Assembly: GCA_019358835.1 (NCBI GenBank)
Contig: JAHHIH010000001.1
Coordinates: 186,001 to 250,000, forward strand
DNA: 64,000 nt
Direction: 5' to 3'
Source of the DNA: Tildeniella torsiva UHER 1998/13D
GTDB taxonomy: Bacteria; Cyanobacteriota; Cyanobacteriia; Phormidesmidales; Phormidesmidaceae
This document shows, piece by piece, positions 55,627 to 64,000 of this stretch. Position numbers and translations under genes: made by a program. The notes below the pieces were generated by a model. The model had not been told where the DNA came from. It made no database searches and saw only the letters and a list, made by a program, of their open reading frames with translations. Position 1 is the first letter of the stretch; the number at the start of each line of letters is the position of its first letter.

Positions 55627-56940
55627 ATGCGCGATCGCCCCGACGACACAGAGTTAGCCGCCGTTCAGAGCGAGGTGCAGCATTATCGCCAGCGCATCGA
55701 CGGGCTGCTGATCTACCGCTCTGTGTTTGACCCACCCGTGGGGACTACCTTTTTAGCACTGCTAAACGCTCTAGAATCTGGCGATGCAGCCCTTAGCCCA
55801 CGCGCCTACGGTGCCTGGTTTCAGTCGCTAGCCGCCAGCAGTGCTAGCTGGGGCCACTACCTGCTGCGGCAGATCGCCTACGCCGAAAATCCGTTTACGC
55901 TTCAGGCCCAGCGCCAGGATTTTGTCCATTTAACTCCCGCATTGGTGGCAGCCACCCGCCGCGATTTAAGCACGCTTCAAGCGCTCTATCAACTCAGCGG
56001 CGACACCGTCGCGGGGTGGGTGCAAGCGATCGCCCAAATCCCCGCAGCCCCCGTAGTCTGGGCCATAGATGAGACAACGCCACCGCTGCTAACGCTGCCC
56101 GATGACGCGCCCTGGGCCGAGGCCGTAGAATTCTTAGCCGGTCACTATCGCCGCCAGGGCTCAGGGTTGCTGGCCCAGTATCGCGCCTTCACCTGGCACC
56201 AAGGCCAGCTCTGCGGCATCGCCGACCCCGACCCCATTCGCCTGGGGAATCTCACCGCCTACGACCACCCCCGACGGCAGCTCGTGCAAAACACCCTGGC
56301 CCTGTTGAAGGGCTACCCAGCCCTCAACGTGGTGCTCTACGGCAGTCGCGGCGTGGGCAAGTCATCCCTGGTCAAAGCCCTGGTGAACGAATACGCCGAC
56401 CAAGGGCTGCGGCTGATAGAGGTGGCCAAGGCCGATCTGCAAGCTCTGCCGCAGATCGTGGGGGAGGTGCGATCGCGTCCCCAAAAATTCATCATCTTCG
56501 TCGATGACCTCTCCTTTGAGGAGGACGACGACACTTTTAAAGCGCTCAAAGTCGTGCTGGAGGGCAGCACCACCGCCCGCCCCGCCAACGTGGTGGTCTA
56601 CGCCACCTCCAACCGCCGCCACCTGGTGCGCGAATTCTTTAGCGATCGCCCCAGACCCAGCGATCAAGACGAAGTGCAGTCGTGGGATACGATGCAGGAA
56701 AAGCTGTCGTTTAGCGATCGCTTCGGCCTTACCCTCACCTTTGAACCCGCCGACCAGCCCACCTATCTCGCCATCGTCCACCACCTGGCCCAGCAGGCCG
56801 ACATTGCCCTCACTGAAGATGACCTCACCGCCCGCGCCCTGCAGTGGGCCACCCGCCACAACGGGCGATCGGGCCGCACGGCGCGGCAGTTTATCGACTG
56901 GCTCACGGCGGATTTGGGCCTAGCGGAGCGATTGTCCTAG
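55627..56940 (+). CDS. DUF815 family AAA-like ATPase
   Basis: 437 residues from ATG 55627. The frame is open upstream to 55456, but that part has no protein-like pattern and the 16-bp palindrome lies there. Residues 220-430 form the ATPase: Walker A YGSRGVGKSSLVKAL, Walker B FIIFVDDLSFEE, then YATSNRRHLV and LSFSDRFGLTLTF. The N-terminal 200 residues look helical and family-specific. The role of DUF815 proteins is not known. Confidence 0.9.
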   Translation: MRDRPDDTELAAVQSEVQHYRQRIDGLLIYRSVFDPPVGTTFLALLNALESGDAALSPRAYGAWFQSLAASSASWGHYLLRQIAYAENPFTLQAQRQDFVHLTPALVAATRRDLSTLQALYQLSGDTVAGWVQAIAQIPAAPVVWAIDETTPPLLTLPDDAPWAEAVEFLAGHYRRQGSGLLAQYRAFTWHQGQLCGIADPDPIRLGNLTAYDHPRRQLVQNTLALLKGYPALNVVLYGSRGVGKSSLVKALVNEYADQGLRLIEVAKADLQALPQIVGEVRSRPQKFIIFVDDLSFEEDDDTFKALKVVLEGSTTARPANVVVYATSNRRHLVREFFSDRPRPSDQDEVQSWDTMQEKLSFSDRFGLTLTFEPADQPTYLAIVHHLAQQADIALTEDDLTARALQWATRHNGRSGRTARQFIDWLTADLGLAERLS

Positions 56941-57185
56941 GGCTTGATTTAAGCCAAAGAGCAAAGGCTCCTGCCGGTTGGATGAAACGCAGTAGACGCT
57001 ATTGGCGAAATATTTTTTGGCTCAGTTTCGCCTACCCTAAATCCCTCTTCCAAATTGGGCTATTAAGAACCCATCCGAAAACCCGAGCTGAGGGAAATGT
57101 GATGACAGCACTGGCTAACTGAAGTTTTAAGCAGATGCGGTGTTTTTTCTTTCTATGATTGCATGATCAGATATTCAAAAAGCAT

Positions 57186-57401
57186 TTAATTATACTCCCC
57201 AGGAAGAACGTTTTTTATAACAGTAACTCCGCCAAAGTTCTTCCCTGACATTCTCAGTAATTCATCACCTGAAAATTCAAAACCAAGTTTTAGTGCTATC
57301 CGCGCAACATCATCTGCAGTTGATGCTCCGAGTACCTCATTTTTAAGTGCAGGTTCAGATTTCATTTTCTTTAAGAATGCTTCAAGTTGATCTAAAGCCA
57401 T
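57186..57401 (-). CDS. Orphan Nif11-type leader peptide (possible RiPP precursor)
   Basis: 71 residues. LDQLEAFLKKMKSEPALKNEVL, then STADDVARIALKLGFEFSGDELLRMS is the Nif11 helical leader found at the N-terminus of many cyanobacterial peptide precursors. The last 19 residues (from GKNFGG) would be the core region; they contain no Cys, and the break is a single GG. No lanthionine synthetase, radical SAM enzyme or peptidase-transporter is next to it. AT-richer than its surroundings. Confidence 0.75.
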   Translation of the reverse strand: MALDQLEAFLKKMKSEPALKNEVLGASTADDVARIALKLGFEFSGDELLRMSGKNFGGVTVIKNVLPGEYN

Positions 57402-57540
57402 GTTGAAAGCTCCTATTTTTATTAGCTGATTATATGTTAAAAAGAGAAGCCATTACAGGCTTTAAGCAGATTCTACTATCCTTTCAAGATATAGGCAACG
57501 AACAGAACTCTCAATTGTAAAGTTCTCTGTTGAGCTTATA

Positions 57541-57569
57541 GGTTGAGTAAAGCGCTAGCGTAACCCAAC
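57541..57569. repeat. REP-like imperfect palindrome
   Basis: GTTGAGT and ACCCAAC arms around CGCTAGCG. Such elements are commonly mobilised by REP-associated transposases, a remnant of which lies 60 bp away. Confidence 0.5.
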
Positions 57570-57627
57570 TCCTCTAGTAGGTTTCTTACCTAACAACCTA
57601 CCCCAAACTCACGAATTCCTTCTATCC

Positions 57628-57735
57628 ATGCGCGATCGCCGCACCAAAACCCCAGCAGCCACCTACTTCTTCACCGTCGTCACTTGGGCTCAGCGACCCC
57701 ACTCCACCGCGATAAATTCAGGGCTGAAGTCTTAG
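57628..57735 (+). pseudogene. Remnant of a REP-associated tyrosine transposase
   Basis: 35 codons: MRDRRTKTPAATYFFTVVTW is the standard start of RAYT (IS200-like) transposases. After about 23 codons the sequence no longer fits; the following bases also encode DKFRAEVLV in another frame, suggesting an internal deletion and shift. Too short to be functional; lacks the HUH site and catalytic Tyr. Confidence 0.7.
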
Positions 57736-57853
57736 TTTGAATGTGTGTGGTGCTCTACGTTTCACCCAACCCACGCCTGCTGCATTATAGGTACAATTAA
57801 ACTAGCAAGCAGGGTTCGATAGCGCACTGACATCATCTCTGGGGAGACATGAC

Positions 57854-58339
57854 ATGGTGAAGCCAGCCAAGAACACAATTTGCCTTTGGTACAACGGTGA
57901 CGCCGAAGACGCAGCACAGTTTTATGCCAAAACCTTTCCCGATTCATCTGTCGATGCCGTGCACCACGCACCGGGAGACTTCCCCTCCGGCAAACAAGGG
58001 GACGTGTTAACCGTTGAGTTTACCGTGATGGGCATTCCGTGCCTCGGGCTCAACGGTGGCCCTGCATTTACACACAGCGAAGCCTTCTCATTTCAGGTTG
58101 CCACCGCCGACCAGGCCGAAACCGATTGCTACTGGAACGCGATCGTCGGCAACGGCGGCCAAGAGAGCGCCTGCGGCTGGTGCAAAGACAAGTGGGGACT
58201 CTCCTGGCAGATTACGCCGATTGTCTTGAGCGAAGCGATCGCCAACCCCGACCCCGCCGTAGCCAAGCGCGCCTTCGACGCGATGATGCAGATGCAAAAG
58301 ATCGATGTTGCTGCGATCGAGGCGGCCTGCCGAGGTTGA
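57854..58339 (+). CDS. VOC family protein, PhnB-like
   Basis: 161 residues. ICLWYNGDAEDAAQFYAKTFPDS start, then VEFTVMGIPCLGLNGGP and CGWCKDKWGLSWQITP match PhnB/3-demethylubiquinone methyltransferase-like domains of the vicinal-oxygen-chelate superfamily. Specific reaction unknown. Sits just after the transposase remnant. Confidence 0.88.
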   Translation: MVKPAKNTICLWYNGDAEDAAQFYAKTFPDSSVDAVHHAPGDFPSGKQGDVLTVEFTVMGIPCLGLNGGPAFTHSEAFSFQVATADQAETDCYWNAIVGNGGQESACGWCKDKWGLSWQITPIVLSEAIANPDPAVAKRAFDAMMQMQKIDVAAIEAACRG

Positions 58340-58575
58340 TGAGTCCTGTAGTGCGATCGCAGCAACGTCGATTGGGTTTCCGTTGTTAATTTAACCGTCC
58401 CATACCAGCACGCCCAGCGGTGTGTTGATCACCCGCTATGGGCGCAGTAGCGAGGTGAGCACCGGAACATTCAAAGATGCTGCATAGGAACAGTCCGTAG
58501 CGCCCAAAAACTGAGCTGCACCAGAACAAAGCATAGAAAGCAGACTCTCAACTTGTTGTATTTTTTCTGACTACC

Positions 58576-59043
58576 ATGCAAGTCTTTGAGATCACAAAAG
58601 AGCGACTAGTTATCGGGCACAAAGAAGAGACTAGTGTATTTGATTTACTATGGCTATTCATGTGGATAGTTGCTTTTGCCGCTATTCCTTTTTTTGGAAT
58701 GGGTCTGTTAGTGCTCGCCGGCCTAGTTACTCTTTGTATGCTCCTAGCCACAATCCAGGTTCCACGCAAGCTGCTTATCTTCGACAAAAACAAAAATCTT
58801 TTGATTATAAAGTCTAAGCTTTTTCTCTGGCATTTAACAACCCAATACGCTCTCAGTGAGATTGTGAAAGCTGCACTCACTACGAAAAACATCTATGCCG
58901 GTTCGATGACTATTATACCTTTAGATGTTGTTCAGCTAATTCGAAGAAAACAAAATACTAGGACATTCCAAGAAAGCATAATTTATGGAATGAACGCTAA
59001 TCATAATGTGGTGAATCAAATCAACAAATTTTTGGAGTCTTGA
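58576..59043 (+). CDS. Unknown membrane protein, 155 residues
   Basis: Two hydrophobic segments (about 23-42 and 45-65) followed by a soluble domain of some 90 residues that alternates strand-like stretches (KLLIFDKNKNLLIIKSKLFL), possibly PH-like. AT-richer than the genes around it. Not recognised; probably inner-membrane, with the C-terminal domain cytosolic. Confidence 0.65.
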   Translation: MQVFEITKERLVIGHKEETSVFDLLWLFMWIVAFAAIPFFGMGLLVLAGLVTLCMLLATIQVPRKLLIFDKNKNLLIIKSKLFLWHLTTQYALSEIVKAALTTKNIYAGSMTIIPLDVVQLIRRKQNTRTFQESIIYGMNANHNVVNQINKFLES

Positions 59044-59211
59044 GAAAGCGATAATGATGGAAAGTAAAAAGGATAACAATTCGATTGCCCACCGACCTGA
59101 CAAAGCTGATCTGTGAGGCTGACAGACTATCTGCGTAGGTGAGCAAAGCTATTAGGCATCAGCAACCAGGTGTCGCACTATGAAGGTTTTTGAAACAGAA
59201 GGAGTGAGCCA

Positions 59212-59628
59212 ATGGCAGCCATCGACGACCTAAATTCGCAGCAGTTTTACCACGGCACCAGGGCCGATCTAAAGCCCGGCGACCTAATCGTGCCTGGCTA
59301 TAGCTCTAACTACGGCAAGCGCAAGAAAGCCGCCTACGTCTACCTAACCGCCACCTTAGATGCTGCCATCTGGGGGGCCGAGCTGGCCTTGGGCGAAGGC
59401 CCAGGCAGAATTTATATTGTGGAACCGACTGGCTCCATTGAAGACGACCCCAACTTGACCGACAAGAAATTTCCCGGCAATCCAACCAAGTCATATCGCA
59501 CTCGCGATCCGCTGCGGGTCACGGGCGAAATCACCGATTGGCAAGGGCACTCCCCCGAACAGCTCAAAGCCATGCACGACAACCTTGAGCGACTTAAGCA
59601 GCTCGGTATTGAGGCGATTGAGGACTGA
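59212..59628 (+). CDS. Arr-type rifampin ADP-ribosyltransferase homologue
   Basis: 138 residues, matching the length of Arr: FYHGTRADLKPGDLIVPGY, AAYVYLTATLDAAIWGAELA, GRIYIVEPTGSIEDDPNLTD, FPGNPTKSYRTRDPLRVTGE. Arr enzymes transfer ADP-ribose from NAD+ to rifamycins. Many genomic homologues are of unproven activity. Single gene with AGGAG-like sequence before ATG. Confidence 0.88.
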   Translation: MAAIDDLNSQQFYHGTRADLKPGDLIVPGYSSNYGKRKKAAYVYLTATLDAAIWGAELALGEGPGRIYIVEPTGSIEDDPNLTDKKFPGNPTKSYRTRDPLRVTGEITDWQGHSPEQLKAMHDNLERLKQLGIEAIED

Positions 59629-59680
59629 GGGGTTGTAAGTTGTGCGGAGCACCAGCCGCACAGCAGATCGCAGGCTTTAT

Positions 59681-60067
59681 TTAACTGCGCTGGGTATATT
59701 CAATGGCGCAAAACGTTGCTCCCTGCGGGTCTCGAATCAGCGTAAACTTGCCCGTGTCCTCAATCAATACGGGCGGCAGTAGCACCTGGCCGCCTAGGGC
59801 TTTGGCCTGTTCGGCGATCGCATCCACATCCTCCACCGTAATGTAGACCCCCCAGGTGGGCGGCATATTGGCCTGGTTTGGCGGCGGTGGGGCCATACCG
59901 CCAATCTCTTTACCCCCCGCTTCTATAACCGTGTAGGGAACGTTGCCGAGGGGGCCTTCTTTAAGCGTCCAGCCAAACAGCGGGCCGTAAAACTCTTTAG
60001 CGGCGGCGACATCGGGGGTAATGAGTTCGCACCAGCTAAACGCACCAGGTTGCTGAAACGGGTCCAT
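59681..60067 (-). CDS. VOC family glyoxalase-like protein
   Basis: 128 residues. GAFSWCELITPDVAAAKEFYGPLFGWTLKE, VYITVEDVDA, ALGGQVLLPP and DPQGATFCAIEY follow the usual glyoxalase/bleomycin-resistance pattern. Function not predictable from sequence alone. Second VOC-family gene within 2 kb, but not closely similar to the first. Confidence 0.9.
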   Translation of the reverse strand: MDPFQQPGAFSWCELITPDVAAAKEFYGPLFGWTLKEGPLGNVPYTVIEAGGKEIGGMAPPPPNQANMPPTWGVYITVEDVDAIAEQAKALGGQVLLPPVLIEDTGKFTLIRDPQGATFCAIEYTQRS

Positions 60068-60284
60068 AGCTTACTCCGTAGGGGGCAAAAGCCGAGGCAC
60101 CAAACAGGGGGTTGCGGCGACCTGGCTTTAGATAGCATAGGGGCAAGTTACGCCCTAATTGCGCTGAGCAAAATCACGACGTTTCCTTTGACCATAACGC
60201 TGCGCTGAATAGTCGGATATTACCAACTTCGTCGCTCCTGCCTTACCTCTTCTGTCAGACGCGCTTTATTGAAAAAAGAAAGGG

Positions 60285-62510
60285 CTATGCGCTGATCTGC
60301 ATTCTCGCCACCAGGTAGACCAGGGGCGATCGCCACTGCACCGTCTGCCCCTGCAACTGCCGCTGGCAACTCTGCTGAATCGTCGCCACATCTTTTTCCG
60401 AGAGGTGCGCCGCCAGCTGATCGCGGTAGCTGGGCGGGGTGCCGCCCACCGCAAACCACCGCTGCAACAGCGCTGACGACACGTAGATGCTGCTGTGCAA
60501 AACATCCTCCGTGAGCTGCACGGTAAAGCCCGCTTTGAGAAACAGCGATTCTAGGGTGTCGGCCTGCCAGTTGAAGCGGGGGTCGGTGGTTGAGGTGGCG
60601 ATCGCATCTTCGGCCTGGTGCCAGCGCTTGACCAGGGCTTTGCTCAACCCCGTTGCATCCACCAGAGCCGAAATCCGCTGGCTGTGGCGGGAAATGGTCT
60701 CAGCTAGCACCACCACGCCATCGGGAGCCAGGAGGTGCCCCACAATCTCGATAAATCTGTCTCGATTCACCACCTGGCCAAAGGCATTGCGACCCACAAT
60801 GCGCTCAAAGCTAATCCCTGGGGTGTGGGTGGCAAGGTAGGCTGCCAGCGCCTCAAAGTCGGCGTGCACCAGTACCGGACGAATCAGCTCGGGCAGTTGG
60901 GCCGCCTGTTCCTCTAGGGCAGCCTGGTCTTGGGCGGTGTGCACGCGCGCGTATACGCCGCCCTCAGGCACCTGGCGCAGGGCTTCCCAGGTGAGCAATC
61001 CGGTGCGGGCGTTGAGGTCGAGAATGCGGTGGTGGCGCTGGGGCAGAGCCAGGGCAAAAATGCGATCGCGCAATTCCCCTAGCTGCTCGCCCGCCTGGCT
61101 AAGGGTGCGCTGCAGCCAGCGATCGCGCGCCGGGTCGTCGGGGCTGTAGGTGAGTGCCTCGGGTAATGCGCCACCGCCATCCACCATCGCTGCTAGCTGG
61201 GCTTCGCGCCGCTGGGCCACTTGGGTTTGAATCGAGGCCTCGTAGCCTTGGTCAGACGGCTGGTAAAACACCTGCCCCTGCAAGCCGCTGGGCAAATACT
61301 GCTGTTCGACCCAGTGATCGCGGTAGGCGTGGGGATAGAGGTAACCTTTGCCGTGGCCAAAGCCTTTGCTGTCGCGGTTGCCGTCTCGCATGGGGTTGGG
61401 CACCTCTGCTTCCCGCTCCTGCTCAATGGCGGCGAGGGCATCAAAAAAGCCCATGGTGCTGTTAGATTTGGGGGCCGTCGCCAGGTACAGCGTCGCCTGG
61501 GCCAGAGGATAGCGACCCTCGGGCATACCCACCCGGTCAAAGGCGGCGGCGCAGCTGGTCACCACCGTGACGGCGTGGGGGTCGCCCAGGCCAATGTCTT
61601 CGCTGGCCAAAATCACCAGGCGGCGAAAAATAAAGCGGGGGTCTTCGCCGGCGTAGACCATACGGGCCAGCCAGTACAGCGCCGCGTCGGGGTCGGAACC
61701 GCGCACGCTTTTAATAAAGGCGCTGATGGTGTCGAAGTGGGCGTCGCCCTCTTTGTCGTAGAGTACCGCCCGCTGCTGAATCGATTCTTCCGCTACATCT
61801 AGGCTGATGTGAATCTGACCCTGCTCGTCGGGGGGCGTGGTTTCGACCGCCAACTCCAGGGCGTTGAGCAGAGCGCGGGCGTCGCCGTTGGCCACGTTCA
61901 CCAGGTGGTCGAGGGCGGTAGGCTCAAGGTGGATGGGGCGATCGCCGTATCCCCGTCCCCTATCCGCCAGCGCCTGCTCCACCACCCGATACAAATCCGC
62001 CGACTCCAGCGGTTTGAGCTGAAAAATGCGCGATCGGCTGACCAGCGCCTTGTTGACCTCAAAGTAAGGATTCTCGGTGGTTGCCCCAATCAAAATCACC
62101 GTGCCGTTCTCTACCCAGGGCAGCAGCGCATCCTGCTGGGCCTTGTTGAAGCGGTGGACTTCGTCGATAAACAGAATTGTACGCCGACTGTACTGGCCGC
62201 GCAGGTCTTGGGCCGATGCGATCGCCTCCCGAATATCCTTCACCCCCGCCAGCACCGCATTCAGCGCAATAAAGTGGGCGCTGGTGGTGTTAGCAATAAT
62301 CTGGGCCAGGGTGGTCTTGCCCGTGCCCGGTGGCCCAAAAAAAATCAGCGAGGAAAGTTGATCGGCCTGAATCGCTCGCCGCAGTAGTCGCCCCGGCCCC
62401 ACCACCGCATCTTGACCAATGAATTCATCCAGGGTTCGAGGCCGCAGCCGCGCGGCCAGCGGGGCGTCCCGGCCAATCTGCTCCTGGCGGTTATGGTCAA
62501 AGAGATCCAT
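60285..62510 (-). CDS. rarA: RarA (MgsA) AAA+ ATPase fused to a methyltransferase-like domain
   Basis: 741 residues from ATG 62510. Residues 1-430: [17 protein letters not shown], Walker [10 protein letters not shown], Walker [50 protein letters not shown]; this is RarA, which acts at stalled replication forks. Residues 480-741 resemble a SAM-dependent methyltransferase ([16 protein letters not shown], then [16 protein letters not shown]), with the glycine motif altered (NARTG where GxGxG is usual), so catalysis is uncertain. The fusion is known to occur in cyanobacteria. The sigma factor gene lies about 150 bp upstream on the same strand. Confidence 0.93.
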   Translation of the reverse strand: MDLFDHNRQEQIGRDAPLAARLRPRTLDEFIGQDAVVGPGRLLRRAIQADQLSSLIFFGPPGTGKTTLAQIIANTTSAHFIALNAVLAGVKDIREAIASAQDLRGQYSRRTILFIDEVHRFNKAQQDALLPWVENGTVILIGATTENPYFEVNKALVSRSRIFQLKPLESADLYRVVEQALADRGRGYGDRPIHLEPTALDHLVNVANGDARALLNALELAVETTPPDEQGQIHISLDVAEESIQQRAVLYDKEGDAHFDTISAFIKSVRGSDPDAALYWLARMVYAGEDPRFIFRRLVILASEDIGLGDPHAVTVVTSCAAAFDRVGMPEGRYPLAQATLYLATAPKSNSTMGFFDALAAIEQEREAEVPNPMRDGNRDSKGFGHGKGYLYPHAYRDHWVEQQYLPSGLQGQVFYQPSDQGYEASIQTQVAQRREAQLAAMVDGGGALPEALTYSPDDPARDRWLQRTLSQAGEQLGELRDRIFALALPQRHHRILDLNARTGLLTWEALRQVPEGGVYARVHTAQDQAALEEQAAQLPELIRPVLVHADFEALAAYLATHTPGISFERIVGRNAFGQVVNRDRFIEIVGHLLAPDGVVVLAETISRHSQRISALVDATGLSKALVKRWHQAEDAIATSTTDPRFNWQADTLESLFLKAGFTVQLTEDVLHSSIYVSSALLQRWFAVGGTPPSYRDQLAAHLSEKDVATIQQSCQRQLQGQTVQWRSPLVYLVARMQISA

Positions 62511-62659
62511 TGGGGTAGGGCATCCCAGAAGGCCAGTCAAATCAGTGCTGGCAAGGCTATTTCCTAATGGTATAGCCCGAGGTGCTGCCCGTAGGCAAAG
62601 ACCAGCGCCACCGCCGAACTCCCTCAGTTTAGATTGCGGTCGAACTTGAGCTTAGTCTC

Positions 62660-63622
62660 CTATCCGGCCAGGTAAGCTTTCAGGTCTTGACGGGCGTAGC
62701 GCAGTTTTTTGATGGCGTCGCGCTCGATTTGGCGCACCCGTTCGCGGCTGACGTTGAGCTGTTGGCCCACCTTAGAGAGCGATAGCCCTTCCCCCGTACC
62801 GAGGCCAAAGCGCAGTACCAGCACCTCGCGCTGCTGGGGTGTGAGGCGATCGAGAATGCGGAAGATATCTTGCTTAAGGCTGTTTTGGGCCGCATACTCC
62901 TCGGGCGATCGCCCCTGTTCATCCTCCAGCATGTCGGCCAGCTCGGTATCGCCCTTATCGCCCACCAGAGCATTCAGCGACATGGGCTGCTGCGACTGCG
63001 AGAGAAACTGACGCACCTGCACCAGGGGCATATCGAGGTGATTAGCTACCTCTTCTAGGGTGGCGGTGCGGCCTAGCTCCTGGGCCAGGTGACGCTGGGC
63101 GCGCTTAATCTTGGTCAACTTTTCGAAAATGTGGATGGGCAGGCGAATGGCGCGGCTTTTTTCTGCGATCGCCCGCGTCACGGCCTGGCGAATCCACCAA
63201 TAGGCGTAGGTCGAAAACCGAAAGCCCTTGGTGGGGTCAAATTTTTCAACCCCGCGCTGCAAACCCATAGTGCCTTCCTGCACCAGATCCATTAGGTCTA
63301 GATTGCGTTTGGTGTATTTTTTGGCGATAGAAACCACCAGGCGCAGGTTCGCTTCTACCATGCGGCGGCGGGCGGCTTCTCCGTTTGCAATCTGCTGGTG
63401 CAAATCGTTGACTGAAATATGGGCCGCCTCGGCCCACTCATCGACCGACGGCTCGTGACCCAGGGTGCCAGTGAGTTGCGTCGATATCTCGGTGAGACGA
63501 TTGAGCTGCTGCACGTGTTTACCCAGCGAAATCTCTTCGTCGCGGGAGAGCCGGGGAATGCGGCCAATTTCTTTCAGGTATGCCTGAACAGAATTGCTAG
63601 AGGTGGAGAGAGCTTGAGCCAT
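62660..63622 (-). CDS. Group 2 sigma-70 factor
   Basis: 320 residues from ATG 63622. [20 protein letters not shown] is region 1.2, [26 protein letters not shown] and [14 protein letters not shown] are region 2, [20 protein letters not shown] region 3, and [14 protein letters not shown] with [11 protein letters not shown] region 4. It lacks the long N-terminus of primary RpoD, so it is a non-essential-type group 2 factor. SigC is a reasonable guess but cannot be fixed here. Confidence 0.93.
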   Translation of the reverse strand: MAQALSTSSNSVQAYLKEIGRIPRLSRDEEISLGKHVQQLNRLTEISTQLTGTLGHEPSVDEWAEAAHISVNDLHQQIANGEAARRRMVEANLRLVVSIAKKYTKRNLDLMDLVQEGTMGLQRGVEKFDPTKGFRFSTYAYWWIRQAVTRAIAEKSRAIRLPIHIFEKLTKIKRAQRHLAQELGRTATLEEVANHLDMPLVQVRQFLSQSQQPMSLNALVGDKGDTELADMLEDEQGRSPEEYAAQNSLKQDIFRILDRLTPQQREVLVLRFGLGTGEGLSLSKVGQQLNVSRERVRQIERDAIKKLRYARQDLKAYLAG

Positions 63623-63715
63623 GGGGAAATCAGTAGTGGCAATCGACTTACCTGCCACTATGACAAGGGTTGCGCTTCCACGCCTCTACCCCAGGGGAGG
63701 AAGGCTAAGGATACC

Positions 63716-64000
63716 TTAAGACCTACAGTTGGCCCCGTTGTACTCCACCTGTATCGGCAACCAGTGGGCCTGGGGATTGGGCAGAGCGCTGCCAGGGGTT
63801 GGCTCAAAGCTGCGCTGTAGGGCCAGCTCTAGCGCTTTTTCATCTAGCACCGTATAGCCTGTGCTGTCGAGCAAAACCGGCTCTTTGACCAGCTGGCCAG
63901 AGGCATCTACAATCACCCCAACTAGGCCCTCAGCGGGGGCTGGGGTGAGGCAGGCGGTGATGGCATAGGGCACCTGCAAGGGAGCCAGCTTAGTGCCCAA
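63716..64000 (-). CDS. TonB C-terminal-domain protein (5' end beyond the window)
   Basis: The last 94 residues of a protein whose start is beyond the right edge. GLVGVIVDASGQLVKEPVLL, STGYTVLDEKALELALQRSF and the closing YNGANC fit the TonB/TolA-type C-terminal fold. No membrane segment or proline-rich spacer is visible in this part. Confidence 0.75.
   Translation of the reverse strand: MGTKLAPLQVPYAITACLTPAPAEGLVGVIVDASGQLVKEPVLLDSTGYTVLDEKALELALQRSFEPTPGSALPNPQAHWLPIQVEYNGANCRS

Larger units (their letters stand above)
57402..57853. other. Repeat-rich region with a transposase remnant
   Basis: 452 bp between the Nif11 gene and the VOC gene. It contains an imperfect palindrome GGTTGAGTAAAGCGCTAGCG (57541-57560) continuing TAACCCAAC, a related ACCCAACCCA word near 57768, and between them the transposase remnant at 57628. 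Base composition is mixed. No other gene. Confidence 0.5.

Noticed and set aside
59054-59116. 20-codon frame before the Arr gene
   Set aside because: Too short, no ribosome-binding site, no conserved features.
61221-62387. Two plus-strand frames opposite rarA
   Set aside because: Shadows of the AAA+ coding sequence.

Overview
The window is chromosomal DNA from a GC-rich cyanobacterium. The basis is a very dense scatter of the HIP1 octamer GCGATCGC on both strands, together with cyanobacterial gene families: an RpaA-type response regulator, a Ycf37-like photosystem I assembly TPR protein, DUF1825, DUF1517, a group 2 sigma factor and a RarA-methyltransferase fusion. Gene content and base composition would fit a Leptolyngbya/Nodosilinea-like filamentous lineage, but that placement is inference.

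Layout. 1-3158: 3' part of cobN (cobaltochelatase), cut by the left edge and carrying three in-frame insertions of intergenic-type repeats. 3295-22933: a 19.6-kb signalling island with three hybrid histidine kinases that share nearly the same kinase-receiver core but have different sensor halves, a REC-EAL protein, a GAF/PAS diguanylate cyclase containing a cyanobacteriochrome-like GAF, a CBS-GAF-GGDEF cyclase and a NarX-type kinase. 22934-23048: a large hairpin plus tandem octamers between convergent genes. 23049-24893: an E. coli-type ilvD. 24894-27749: an AT-richer, gene-poor accessory patch with an unknown membrane protein and a frameshifted DUF6745-like pseudogene. 27759-36000: thioesterase, ATPase, P2A (Ca2+-type) ATPase, ExoD, and a P2C (Na+/K+-type) ATPase broken by a one-base frameshift. 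36202-41095: DUF1517, thiS/thiE, Ycf37-like, periplasmic binding protein, rplT and rpmI, all on the minus strand. 41300-42372: tRNA-Asn and rpaA. 42562-45891: lipoproteins and stress-type proteins. 46192-50592: DUF5996 protein, exported formamidase-like protein, and a TPR/CDF transporter pair. 50796-54900: minus-strand run ybaB, low-Mr phosphatase, DUF1400 hydrolase, rimB-like, rimK. 55118-60067: DUF1825, DUF815 ATPase, an orphan Nif11 leader peptide, a REP-transposase remnant, VOC proteins and an Arr-type ADP-ribosyltransferase. 60285-64000: rarA fusion, sigma factor, and a partial TonB-domain protein.

How the genes may work together. The island holds enzymes for both making (two GGEEF domains, each with an RxxD I-site) and breaking down (one EAL domain with its catalytic motifs) cyclic-di-GMP, beside four kinases. 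The simplest reading is a multi-input module converging on c-di-GMP; the REC-EAL protein, directly downstream of the three hybrid kinases, is the most obvious phosphorylation target. No HPt protein is visible. The remaining regions look like ordinary cyanobacterial housekeeping with scattered repeats and a few degraded or acquired genes.
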